64,000 nt of DNA, from positions 8,972,106-9,036,105 of the forward strand of contig OX030959.1 of the NCBI GenBank assembly GCA_943735955.1, given 5' to 3'. The stretch is from Piscicola geometra (Eukaryota > Annelida > Clitellata > Hirudinida > Piscicolidae). The notes under the pieces were generated by a model that ran no database searches, had not been told where the DNA came from, and worked only from the letters and a program-made list of their open reading frames with translations. Positions 35,526 to 47,600 of this stretch are shown here, piece after piece (positions within the stretch are counted from its first letter, which is position 1; every line of letters begins with the position of its first letter). A program made the position numbers and the translations under genes.

Positions 35526-36155
35526 TCTGTCAGAAGCTTGGCCTAATATGTTTTAATTTAAAAAATATAAGTTTGAAAAAAGTTGTTTTTATAAGCAATG
35601 GCCTAGTTCTAGAGTTAAAAAAACTTGTTTTAAAAAGGAACATATATCTTGTCTTAGTTAAGCTGAAGTTTTGGGATGCCTTAATGACAACTTCATTAAT
35701 CCAAACCCACTGGTTTTATACTCAAAGGTGTGTATTGTTGCTAAAAAGAAAATAAATCTAACAAAAATGAGAAAACTAGGATCATTCATGAATTTAAAAT
35801 TTCTTACTCCCTCTTCAAAAATAAATGTGCCAAAAGTGTCTTTGAACACATTTTTAGTTGGAAATTGTTCAAAAACAATACCATTAACTGTTCAATCAAA
35901 AATGAAGAAAAGGACAGACAACCAATTTATCTAAGACAGTTAAGTTTTGATCAGAATTTGATAATTCTACTGAAAAATCGTTTAAAAAGACTAAAACATA
36001 AAATCCAAAATGAAAAATTCAAATATAACTCAATTCAACAACAACAAGGACATTATTCATTAAAAAATGTCAAGAGAAGAGATGAGACTGGAGAAAAAAC
36101 AGGAAAAAATTGCGAGAAGTTCAGAGCGAAAATAAAATACTTCGCCGTCGGATAA
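35507..36155 (+). other. Unknown TE-associated coding remnants
   Basis: The segment starts with DFSGPICQKLGLICFNLK, related to the minus ORF at 13.9-14.2 kb, then passes through frameshifted Lys-rich ORFs to 36155. No recognised domain. It sits directly between the LINE and a hAT fragment. Confidence 0.35.
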
Positions 36156-36159
36156 TATT

Positions 36160-36330
36160 GATTCTGAGGTCCACTTCAATATCGACCCTTTCTATTTTTT
36201 AGATGAACCAAAGTTAATGAATTTCAAAAGGCTTCGAACATTAACTAAAGTTGTGGTTAAATCAAACTACAAGTTTCATATCGCATAACTGCCTAAAAGA
36301 AATACTGAGGCTTTTAGCTCTCATACGGGA
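36160..36330 (+). mobile_element. hAT fragment (5' part)
   Basis: Matches 2710-2865 and 11830-11980: GAGGTCCACTTCAATATCGA, GATGAACCAAAGTTAATGAA and CAAACTACAAGTTTCATATC. Confidence 0.8.
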
Positions 36331-36354
36331 TCTTTGGTTAGCGGCTGCCATTTT

Positions 36355-36565
36355 GGCAGCCGCTCAAATAAATTTGTAGAATAAAAGGTTTTGGGTATAA
36401 TATATTAAAATTTTAGAATCTTAAGTCTAAATAAAAAATAAATGTAATTAATTAGAATGTTTTTAGTGCGAATGTTGGTTGTTTTAAATCTGTCGAGAAT
36501 GGCTGCAGCAGACCAAGATAGCCGCAGGGAATCAAGTGAGCTGTGACATAAAGGAGAAATCCTTC
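36355..36565 (+). repeat. Unnamed repeat, copy of 5.40-5.59 kb
   Basis: Shares GGTTTTGGGTATAATATATT and GCGAATGTTGGTTGTTTTAA with the minus copy at 5.4-5.6 kb. The MAAADQD start is followed by a stop here. Confidence 0.6.
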
Positions 36566-36664
36566 CATAGCAGCAGCAGTACCAGCGTTGGCAAGGACTT
36601 CTCCTTCACCCTCTTTCGCAGCCTCGGCACCAGTGGCAAGACAGAAAATTGAGAAGAGTGATGA

Positions 36665-37050
36665 TTGTGTTTTGTTGTTTTGATGATGATGTGGGGATGA
36701 TTGTGCTGTGGTATGAGTGTTTATTGTGGTGATGATTGTGCTGTGGTATGAGTGTTTATTGTGGTGATGATTGAATTTTTTATTTGTGGTGATAATGATT
36801 TTTTGGCGGTGACTGTCATGGTGGTGTGGGTGAGGTTGGATTATTGAGGTTTATTGTTTTTTTTTATATATATTTTAATTTATATATATACATATATTGG
36901 TAATGGTCTAAAAGCCGTTTTATTTAACAAATATATTTGAAGAGCGCCTTTGTTCACTTAGTAACTAAGTGAACAAAGGCGCTCTTCAAAGATATTAAGT
37001 CTTAGTTAAGGGCGCTATACAAATCATTAGTGATTGATTGATTGATTCTA
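36665..37050 (+). repeat. Short interspersed repeat, copy 3, with palindromic 3' insert
   Basis: Same body as 5.58-5.89 kb, with a duplicated TGTGCTGTGGTATGAGTGTT piece. Near the 3' end GAGCGCCTTTGTTCACTTAG is followed directly by its reverse complement, a perfect palindrome at about 36940-36990, and then the (TGAT)n tail. Confidence 0.65.
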
Positions 37051-37565
37051 TCGTGTGCACTGTTAACGCTGAATAAAACAATACACTGTTCATTAACATT
37101 CAGAGCTTCATCAAAAAAACGAATGCATGTCGGTTCCTGCTCTAACCCATTGCAGTCTTGTGTGCCGTCAACCACAACACCAAACTGGCTTGATTCGGCA
37201 TTAACAGTGCACACTATGTTTCTAACGATAGAATAGGCTAAAAGCCTCAGCATTTCTTTTTGGTAGTAATGTGATATGAAACTTGTAGTTTGATTTAACC
37301 ACAACTTTAGCTAATGTTCGAAGCCTTTTGAAATTCATTAACTTTGGTTCATCTAAAAAAATTGAAAGGGTAGATATTGAAGTGGACCTTAGAATCCCCC
37401 TATAAATATAGCCCATGCAAAATAAGTAGCACAATATGAATGATTTTTTTATAAAAATGTAAATCTGTCTTCTTGCAAAAAGTGGACCGATATTTTCTGA
37501 AAAGCATTGTGAATGTTTGCTCGCGAAAATTGAAAAATCAGAAATTTAATTTTTATAAATATAAT
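37051..37565 (-). mobile_element. hAT fragment, reversed
   Basis: Reverse copy of the 5' part of the hAT element (equivalent to about 2545-3050). It is cut at 37051, exactly where the (TGAT)n tail of the neighbouring repeat ends. Confidence 0.8.
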
Positions 37566-37649
37566 TTATTAATTTAAATGCATAAATACAAAAAAGAGTA
37601 GGCGGAGGAGTATTTGAGTAAGCAAAGAATAATTTTGCTTCAGGCAGCT

Positions 37650-38205
37650 ATCACTATAACTACGCCCACTCAAAATATATTACTGAATAAAAATTCTGTT
37701 TCATGCTATGGTTGACGATTATGCCTGTATTAAGATAAGAGTTGAGAAATTATTGTATTTGAAAAACTGAGGGGGGTCCATGTTAAGATGGACCCCCCTA
37801 TCATCGCTGCCCTTACATACTCACAATGTATTACTGTATTTTCATTTTTTATGCCATGGTTGCCGATTAGGCTCGTATCAAAATTAGAGTTATGAAATGT
37901 GTATTTTTAAAATAGTGAGAGGTTCTTATAAAAGTGGACCCCGGAACCCCCTCAGGATTCCCGCCTACGCCATAGAGATGAAAAAAACTAGGTGAAAGAG
38001 TATTTAAGTAAGCAACGAATATTTTTGTTTTAGACAGCTATAACTATAACTACACATACCCACAATGTATTACTGTATAAACATTCACTTTTATGCCATG
38101 ATTGACGATTATGCTCATATCAAAATAGAAATTTTCAAATAACAAAATTTGAACAAAGTGGGGGGTCCACATTAAGGTGGACTCCCCCACCGCCCATGGT
38201 GAGCG
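37650..38205. repeat. Three degenerate ~180-bp repeats with GTCCA hairpins
   Basis: Repeats at about 37650-37800, 37812-37965 and 38030-38205 share AATGTATTACTGTAT and TTGACGATTATGC. The first and third end in hairpins (GGGGGGTCCATGTTAAGATG, then GACCCCCC; and GGGGGTCCACATTAAGGTGG, then ACTCCCCC). Confidence 0.7.
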
Positions 38206-38758
38206 CTATCCGTTTGTCTATAAGAGCAATCGTCTTTATAAAACTTATAAAGCACTTTAAAGTTTATGTTATGCTAAATAACAAAAATATCTTAAACATA
38301 TAATTCACGATGAAATGAAATTAAAATTTTACCAAAAGATTTGTTCAAAAAATCGGTTTTAATAAATAATTTCTTAAAGTTAAATATACGCTCTAACTTT
38401 TACTCGTTTGAGTGCCGGACCTTTAGCTAGTGTCTATAATACAAATTATATTTCCTATTTTTGGTGCGTACCAAACAACCCATATTTGTACTGTAAGTTC
38501 GCTGAATTACCTTTTCTTCTCTTGAATCATTTAGGCCAAAAGTTATTTTTTATTATGTATTTCATCGGGAGTTTAAAAGTTGAAAGTTGATTGTAACTTA
38601 TAATAATTTATTTGTTGATTTCATTATCATGGCAACGAACGATCAATAAGCAGCAAAATATAAATAAACACAAATCAAAAGTATTAAAGTCTTTAATTTA
38701 AAGAGCTTCAGTTGTGAAATAAGAAAAAAGATTAGAGAAAAGTTTAATACAGTATAAT

Positions 38759-38804
38759 ATGGCCTTTCCACCCAAGAAACCTACTTCTCTAGCTTTGAAT
38801 GAAG
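38759..38804 (+). CDS. Candidate first coding exon, unassigned
   Basis: ATG opens MAFPPKKPTSLALNE and then a phase-1 donor (GAAG|GTGATT). The Lys/Pro-rich start looks like a genuine N-terminus, but no downstream exon could be matched by phase. It does not join the CRACD-like first exon, which starts in phase 0. Confidence 0.3.
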
Positions 38805-40660
38805 GTGATTACAATAAATTCTTAATTATATTTTAAATTGATTGTTTGTTTTAAATGGTTTCAAAATTTTGGGAAAAAACTAGTCTAACAAAAGTTTGAT
38901 TTTGAGTGTCTAAATTTAGGCATTTAGACATTTTTTTTATATATATTCAGAGGACCTCTGACAGAAGTTTAGCAACTAAATTTACTTTGATTTAGATCAT
39001 AAATCAAGCTTCTTTAAAAATGATAAAGGTCATTACAAACTAAATAAAATCTGTCAAGAACTAAATATGGAATATGTGGGGTTGAAGCTTTATAAGAAAA
39101 TCTAAAAAAGATTGGCTGTTTCAAATAAAAGAGAGATTGGTAAAGCCTATTAAATGTCATCGAAAACCAATCTTTAGTAAGATTCTGTAGAGTTTAGCAA
39201 AATACTTTGGAAAAACAACTAATGAAACTTGAGAACTTTTAATAAAATATGTGTTTCTCATTAGTGACTACTATTAGAAGACTGAGACCATTATAATATT
39301 TAACTAGACTTTGAGCTAGTATTTCAAATTTTATTCAAACCATTCAAATCTTTTTGTAAAGGGTTTTCAAGGCTTAATATTATTAAATATATTTTATATA
39401 TTTTTTTCCTCAATTTTTTAGTTTCCTGAATAAAACCATTAGAATATTGGCATGTGCAAACTATTAAAGAGCTATTTAAAAAATTCCACTAACTTGAGTT
39501 TTTATTCTAAAGCCTTTAAAAGAATACAATTTTTGTTACTTTTAACATCAAAACTTAATTTTTATACATTGAATAATAAAGTTGAATGAATTTTTAATGA
39601 TTCAAGTGTCAAAAGTGTCATTTAAAATTAAAATTCTCACTAGACATGAATATTTCATTGTTATAGGTAGCATTTCATAATGAATAAAACTCTTAAATAA
39701 CCATTAGCAATTGCAGCATAAGTGCCAAAAAACAAGGTAACAAACAATAAGTGCATAGATAATATTTAATGTTTGTGTCACTTTAGTCCAATTGAATTGG
39801 TACAAGGACTAGAGAGGCAAGGTTGCTGCAGTTGCATGATGGATCTAGCAAGAGTATCAGTCATCCATTAAAATCTTCCATTGAGCCATTCTTAACCTGC
39901 AAAACATCTTTGAACTTGCTTTGGACCAATGAGGCTTGGTGAGAGTGCTCTGGCTTCTTCTCAGAGCCTTGGAAGGTTACATTGATGAACTTGGAGTGGG
40001 AGTTGAAGTGTAACAGATTTAGAAAAAAACGATTAAAATGATGCTCCAAATAAAGGCCTAAAAAACAATTTTTCGAAGAAATATGGCTTCTTAAAAAAAG
40101 ATGTCGATAGATTTTGATATTTACGGTACCCCAAGACCTGGTCTCTGTCAATAGAGATAATGAATTGTTTCTGACACAATGGCTGCACTATGCTCTGTTT
40201 AATGTTGAGAAAGAAAGGCAGGGTTGATAAAAACTAAAACTGATTATTAAAGATGCTTGTATAACAGAATCACTTTCCTGGATGGATCAATGACATTAGA
40301 GAGCTGCAAGTATTCAATGCAAAGTAACCAGAGAGGTCAAATGGAAAAAAGTGGTTCAAGCGGATCTGATGACCAGTGAAAGTGGTTTTCGGAGATTAGA
40401 ACTGCTCTGATTCTAAAAAGATTGAGACAGACATCATAGTAGTTGGACAGGCACTATCTTGCAGAGGAATAACTCAGGCCTGTATAATATAAACCACCAT
40501 GATGATAGTTGTGTTGAAGGATTTATCTCGGCATTATTACATTCTATTCAATGGCCTCCTATTGTAATGCTGAATGCGTTAGTGTTTTCGTGTGTGTGTT
40601 TCTTTTGCTCTAATGTATCTTTAAATTTTGACTTGAATACATTTAAAATATTTATTTAAA
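38805..40660. other. AT-rich, no supported gene
   Basis: Short ORFs only (for example minus 39861-40151) with no family signature. Confidence 0.35.
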
Positions 40661-40679
40661 AAATGTTTTTTTACCGCTA

Positions 40680-40785
40680 CATTATCCTCGTCGTCATCGT
40701 CAACATCATCATCATCATCAACATCATCATCATCAACAACATCATCATCATCATCATCATCAACATCATCATCATCATTACCCTC
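40680..40785. repeat. (CAT)n/(CAACAT) microsatellite
   Basis: ATCATC and CAACATCATC runs; six-frame ORFs over it are artefacts. Confidence 0.9.
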
Positions 40786-41985
40786 ACTATATTTTTCAAC
40801 TCTTTCACCACACCCAACCACACTCATACAATAAAAACTCATACAACGGGGTCATCATAGGGGGGAGGTGCCTCACACCGCCTCACCTCCGCTCAGCATT
40901 ACACATCCATCTCACCAGACTCGCATTCACCTCAGAGCTAAGACAACATCATCATCATCATATTTGAGAATATTTCCCTGAGAGCAAGCTTTATAACCAG
41001 TTCTACAGTTTAAATGAATGGCGGGTTGGGTTGGGAATGGGGAAAAGTGGAGGATTTGAGCGTCAGACCTAGATGGTGACTGGCATGGTTGTAGTGCTCC
41101 GAGTGTCGGCGTCGTGCCAGCACCCACCAATGGAGGAGTTTTGCTGGTTTGCTGAACAATGTGGTTGGCCATGTGAGGCAGGTAAGAGCAGCACTGGCAA
41201 CATGACATATGTGCTCGTAATCAAGTGAGGTCAGCATTAAAATGGTTATTGGGAAGATACATTTCCTAGTTATTAAAATTCCCAAAACTGCTTAGAAAGG
41301 TTTGAGGTGTTGTTTCAAGTGCCTTGATGCTAGTTTCGTAATAATGATTGATCGAGCATCAGTGGTTCCTTAATTGACTCCGGTCATTACATCAGTGTAA
41401 CTGCACTCACTCATTACAACCAGGAAATGGCTGTAGGTATGTGTCGAGAATGATAATTAATTGGATGATAATTAGAAAGAAACAGCCGCTGAAGATGATG
41501 TTGATGAAGATGATGAAGATGAGGATGATGACGACGAAGAAGATGATGATGATGATAAAGGTGATGAAGATGATGAAGACGAAGTGATGGAGGTTAAACA
41601 ATGGATTCTGGTGGATGTATTATAGCTTCAAGTTTCTTTGAACGCGTAAATAGGTCATGCAGTGAGTAATAGAAGGGTGGAGTTGGAAGGAAGTGCGGAT
41701 GGAACATCTTGAGGCTTGTATGTCAGCACGAAGGATGGAATGGGTAAGGAAGCTTCGAAAAGAAATCACTTTCCAACTTGAATGGTTCTTGGAATTATTT
41801 ATAGAATATTGCACATCCCCCTTTATGAACAATGGTTATATCGATCACTCACTTGCCGCACTGAGCCCCTCAAATACATTCTTTCAACTGCATATTTGTG
41901 CGGAAACGTTGGGAAGCTTTTCAAATGAAAGACCTTCAAACGGTTTCCAAACAGGCATTCCAATTTAAGTTTATGTTTAAACAGA
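40786..41985. other. Unassigned region with GATGAAGATGATGA array at 41485-41595
   Basis: A plus ORF at 41693-41968 (91 codons) and minus ORFs at 40927-41285 show no known domain. The GATGAAG-type array is low complexity. Confidence 0.35.
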
Positions 41986-41989
41986 CGTA

Positions 41990-42235
41990 ATCCATCAATT
42001 CACTCATTCATTCACCTACCTATTCAATCTATCCATCCATCTACTCATTCATTCACCTACTTATTCAATCTATCCATCCATCTACTCATTCATTCACCTA
42101 CCTATTCAATCTATCCATCCATCCACTCATTCATTCACCTACTTATTCAATCTATCCATCCATCTACTCATTCATTCACCTACTCATTCAATCTATCCAT
42201 CCATCTACTCATTTGTTTATCTATCCAAACTTCAA
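41990..42235. repeat. ~44-bp minisatellite
   Basis: About five copies built on CTCATTCATTCACCTACTTA and TTCAATCTATCCATCCATCT. Confidence 0.85.
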
Positions 42236-42480
42236 TCTAATTACATCTTCATCCCTCTACCAATCCACCAATTCATTCGTCTATCCAATCAGCAAATACA
42301 TCTTCATCATCAAACTCACCTCATGACCAACTACACACACACACACGTGATTGCCTAAATGAACCTCATTCAGCGGCATCAGCATTCAGTAACAACCTAT
42401 ATAGACACGAAACTTTGCCCTCTCAATTAGAAACGCCGCTTCATAATTGCTTCGTTACTTTAGACATCGCCGCTAGAGAA

Positions 42481-44220
42481 GCCATCCAATGCATGCCTTC
42501 CAATGCATGCCTTCCAATGCATGCCTTCCAATGCATGCCTTCCAATGCATGCCTTCCAATGCATGCCTTCCAATGCATGCCATCCAATGCATGCCTTCCA
42601 ATGCATGCCTTCCAATGCATGCCTTCCAATGCATGCCTTCCAATGCATGCCTTCCAATGCATGCCTTCCAATGCATGCCTTCCAATGCATGCCTTCCAAT
42701 GCATGCCTTCCAATGCATGCCTTCCAATGCATGCCTTCCAATGCATGCCTTCCAATGCATGCCATCCAATGCATGCCATCCAATGCATGCCATCCAATGC
42801 ATGCCATCCAATGCATGCCATCCAATGCATGCCATCCAATGCATGCCTTCCAATGCATGCCATCCAATGCATGCCATCCAATGCATGCCATCCAATGCAT
42901 GCCATCCAATGCATGTCTTCCAATGCATGCCTTCCAATGCATGCCTTCCAATGCATGCCATCCAATGCATGCCATCCAATGCATGCCTTCCAATGCATGC
43001 CATCCAATGCATGCCATCCAATGCATGCCATCCAATGCATGCCATCCAATGCATGCCATCCAATGCATGCCTCCCAATGCATGCCTTCCAATGCATGCCT
43101 CCCAATGCATGCCATCCAATGCATGCCATCCAATGCATGCCTTCTAATGCATGCCTTCCAATGCATGCCATCCAATGCATGCCATCCAATGCATGCCTTC
43201 TAATGCATGCCTTCCAATGCATGCCATCCAATGCATGCCATCCAATGCATGCCTTCCAATGCATGCCTTCCAATGCATGCCATCCAATGCATGCCATCCA
43301 ATGCATGCCATCCAATGCATGCCTTCCAATGCATGCCTTCCAATGCATGCCATCCAATGCATGCCATCCAATGCATGCCTTCCAATGCATGCCTTCTAAT
43401 GCATGCCTTCCAATGCATGCCTTCCAATGCATGCCTTCCAATGCATGCCTTCTAATGCATGCCATCCAATGCATGCCTTCCAATGCATGCCTTCCAATGC
43501 ATGCCATCCAATGCATGCCATCCAATGCATGCCATCCAATGCATGCCTTCCAATGCATGCCATCCAATGCATGCCTTCCAATGCATGCCATCCAATGCAT
43601 GCCATCCAATGCATGCCTTCCAATGCATGCCTTCCAATGCATGCCTTCCAATGCATGCCATCCAATGCATGCCTTCCAATGCATGCCTTCCAATGCATGC
43701 CTTCCAATGCATGCCTTCTAATGCATGCCATCCAATGCATGCCTTCCAATGCATGCCATCCAATGCATGCCTTCCAATGCATGCCATCCAATGCATGCCA
43801 TCCAATGCATGCCTTCCAATGCATGCCTTCCAATGCATGCCTTCCAATGCATGCCATCCAATGCATGCCTTCCAATGCATGCCTTCCAATGCATGCCTTC
43901 CAATGCATGCCTTCTAATGCATGCCATCCAATGCATGCCTTCCAATGCATGCCATCCAATGCATGCCTTCCAATGCATGCCTTCCAATGCATGCCATCCA
44001 ATGCATGCCTTCCAATGCATGCCTTCCAATGCATGCCTTCTAATGCATGCCATCCAATGCATGCCTTCCAATGCATGCCATCCAATGCATGCCATCCAAT
44101 GCATGCCTTCCAATGCATGCCATCCAATGCATGCCTTCCAATGCATGCCTTCCAATGCATGCCATCCAATGCATGCCTTCCAATGCATGCCATCCAATGC
44201 ATGCCTTCCAATGCATGCCT
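42481..44220. repeat. 14-bp minisatellite (CATGCCWTCCAATG), ~124 units, open in all six frames
   Basis: About 1.74 kb of CATGCCTTCCAATG units, almost all exactly 14 bp. Variation is concentrated at one base (CCTTCC or CCATCC), with rarer CTTCTAATG, CTCCCAATG and one ATGTCTTCC. Each unit holds the GCATGC palindrome. As 14 is not a multiple of three, every frame reads the same 14-residue cycle (MPSNACLPMHAFQC on plus, MHWKACIGRHALEG on minus) and no stop occurs, so ORFs of 400+ codons appear on both strands. I treat these as artefacts. It lies about 0.4 kb upstream of the first CRACD-like exon found, perhaps in its 5' intron. Confidence 0.97.
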
Positions 44221-44429
44221 GCAGCAGAGGCGCTCTCAAGATTGCATGCTTCTGCGTGTTGTGATGAGAGTGCTTGAGAGGTTCTACAAATTGTAGACAT
44301 TCATATATAAATGCAAAGTGGTTTTATTTTTTATTTTTTTAGATACATAAATAAATTGCGTCTTTTTATTTTTCACGCATGCTTTTTTATCATTAATAAT
44401 AATAATAATAATGATGATAATAATTACAA

Positions 44430-44597
44430 GCATTATTGTAGTGGCGTATAACCCGAACGGGCTTCCAGGCCACTTAGGGTGCATATTTTCATAGTGCGTC
44501 TTTGGGTTACTAGGGCATTGGTTGCACTCGAACCTATGACCTTTCATTATTGGTCAAGCCGAGAATCGTTGCCGACTCGGCTACCCGTTTGCATAAA
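44430..44597 (-). mobile_element. tRNA-derived SINE, family 2, best copy
   Basis: On minus the head is GGGTAGCCGAGTCGG (A-box-like), then GGTTCGAGTGC (B-box), then a body with GGCCTGGAAGCCCGTTCGGG and GTTATACGCCACTACAATAA, ending in an ATT-rich tail. A long variable arm suggests a Ser/Leu-type tRNA origin (inference). Confidence 0.7.
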
Positions 44598-44637
44598 ATA
44601 CGTCTGCGTTCTAAAGAAAAAGAACCCATTCACAACT

Positions 44638-47600
44638 ATGCTCTTGCACCACCATCCTGTGACTCGCATTGACCATTTCTATTTGCCAGACAAGGGGCTC
44701 AAGAAGAAGAAGTCCTTTCAGTTCAAATCTTTTGACATGATACGCAAACTGATGAAGCTGCCAAACAAGAACCACCTGGAAGATGAACTGGTCTCTCCCT
44801 CTTCCATCTCTCCCTCCACTTCCTTCCTCCCTGCCACTCAACAACACAGACAAATCGTCGGCTCCACGCACGACATGCTCCACATGGCCAGCGCCAACAC
44901 CCCCACCGAAGAGTATGCTCTTGTGCTTTGCTTCTTCATCGATTCGTCTTATCAATGATGTGTTCGTTCACCAACCACCCCATCATTCCTTCATTATTTT
45001 TCTGCTTTTATTAAACTTTTCAAATTCATTTGGAAGCCATTTCAACTATTTCACTCACCGAACACGCCTTCAACTTCGCAGAAACAAAGCTTCCGTTAAG
45101 AAACAGATGAGCCTATCTGTCGAAAACGTCTTCACCGCTGTTCAGGGGGGCAGTGGCGGTGGTGCTGACGATGATGCCCAAAGGAACAATAGCAGCAATC
45201 GCAACAGCAACAGTAACACTAAGTATGCTAAGAATGAATTCGCTGGCAAGAAACACAGGAGAAATAAGAGTAGAGACTTCATCTTGGAGAAGAAAGTGGA
45301 GGTGGTGGAAAAGATGAAGGTGGCTGTTTGCAGTTAATTGCTGAGGGTTTTATTTAAGATTGAAAATTGAAGAATCATTTAAAATGGCTAAAAATCTTAC
45401 TTTTTTATTTACCCGAATAGATCAACGATAAAGAAAGGGAAGACTTGAAAGACGACAACGACGACAAGCGAGATGGAAACGATGACGGCCTGCCACAAAG
45501 TCCTTTTTCTCCCGAGTCCAAAAACACAAATGTGACTTAATTATAGACTATTTACCCATCCATCTACCCATCAATCCATCAATCGATCCACACGTTTATT
45601 CACACATGCATGCAAACATGCAATCACACATGCATGCAAACATGCAATCACACATGCATGCAAACATGCAATCACACATGCATGCATGAACACAGAGACT
45701 ATGCAACTCTCCGAGCTTCGACAGCGGCCATTGCAGACTGAGTGAAGATTCCAGTGAGGACAACCTTGGCGAGGTTGATCTCCAAATAAATAATATTTTA
45801 AAAATGTAAAATTAATATAAATAAGATTTTTAAATGTAAAATTAATATAAATAAGATTTTTAAAATGTAACATTAATATAAAAAAGATTTTGAAATGTAA
45901 AATTAATATAAATAATAATATATATTACCTTTAAAAGTCACTAAACTCGCCTTTATGTTTTACAATGATTCTTAATATTGAGGTATTTGTGTAGTTTCTG
46001 CTGCTATGTGTGATAGAGCGTGCATGCTGATTTCACATCATGCAGGATCCATTCAAACAACTACCTCAAGCAGTCGCTAGGAAAGGCGCTGCCAAGGAGA
46101 CTTCGAAAGAAGGTGTCTTCAAACTACACCTCACTATTCCTCTTGTATAATCCTGAATATTTCGATTATATTGAACAATATTGATGGTGGATTAAAATAT
46201 AAAGTATTATTATTATTATTATATTATTATTATACAGCACTTATTGTGATAAATTCAAAACAAGTAATAATTTCTTTTCCATTCAATCGCACGGATGACG
46301 CACCACTCGACAGAAGCAGCCGACTTGGAGGCCTTGCAGGGCGTGCAGAAGCTCGACATGACGGCTGCCAAACATCGCAGACTCATCAGACCCACTGGAC
46401 GCAGGGCCGTCACTGTCTTCCGAACCACGCCCATCCCTGTTTGCATATTCATAGAGCTTTACTTTATTCATTTGTGTTTGGTTTAAAATGAGATTTTAGT
46501 CTAAATTAAAATATAAATGGGATAAATGTATTTATGCCTTATCCCATTAATTGGTCTTTTGTTTTAAAAATGAATTTGCAGTCAGAATGAAAATACAAAT
46601 GGCGTAAATGTATTGCAGCAAACGCTGGCTCAAGTGGAGGAAGAGTGCATGTCGTTTGCCTCCAGCCACAAGAACTTCAAAAAGTCCTCCACGCAAGTGT
46701 TCAACCACAAGCTGGACGTCTTGAAGGTGGCGAAGACAGAAGCGGAGGGCGGAGAGAAGGAGAAGAAGGGAGAGGATGCACAGGAAGAGAAGAAGGACAA
46801 GAGAGTGATAGTACTAGGTGTAGGCGCAAAGATCAGACAGGAAGAGGTCGAGGTGAGAGCAAAGCCCAGCAAGGCTGATCTCTTGCGCAACAAGGCTCCC
46901 TTCGTGGTGAATCTGGCAGAAATCCAGGAGAAGCGCAAGACGATCGCCCTGCTGCAGACGACCCCAGTGGACGACAGTCCAACGAAGGAGACGGGCAGGA
47001 ATGAGCTGACTGAGATGTTCAACCGGCTGCAGGCAAAGTCTTTTCGAGGCAAGGCGTCCGCCAAGGAGGCAGAGCAGGGCAAGCAGACGACGCTGGTCGG
47101 CAAGGATGACGCCCCACCCAGGAATGTCGTCTTTCCCCGCAAGGAATTTTCCGCCAACAAGGATCTCCTTCCCAACAACGAGGTTGCTGTGCTTTTAAAT
47201 CTTTTAGGGTGTTTTTATGAAGGTGTTATTTATCTGCTTGCAGCATGGCTTGAATTGTAATAATGATTTGAATTTGTTGTTGTTGATGCACACAAAGACG
47301 AGTGTCGAGGCCAGCAAGAAGAGTGTCCTTGTGCAGGGCAAGGGTGATGCCCTGAAGTCACTGAAGCCTGACGCCTCGAGGTCTGAGAAGAAGGCAGCAG
47401 ACGAAGAGAGTGCTGCCAACGGCCTGGACAGCAAGCCCTTTGTTCCGAAACCATCGACTGCAGCCTCGTTCAAGAGTGCCCGAGTCAACAGCGACAACAC
47501 CACAAACGCCCCTCCCATCATCGCCGCCAAGCCCGACAAGTTCGTTAGGAGAGTTGGCACGATCAGAGAGGTTGCAGCGCCTGAGAAGGCTGCAGAGGCA

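Noticed and set aside
42481..44220. CRISPR-like array
   Set aside because: There are no unique spacers, the unit is a continuous 14-bp tandem repeat, and the DNA is from an animal nucleus.
42415..44300. Long ORFs (up to 410 codons) on both strands
   Set aside because: They are a consequence of a stop-free 14-bp tandem repeat; all six frames are open and no splice or start context supports a gene.
38759..44912. Joining the MAFPPKKPTSLALNE exon to the CRACD-like gene
   Set aside because: The exon ends in phase 1 while the CRACD-like first exon would need phase 0 at its only nearby acceptor.
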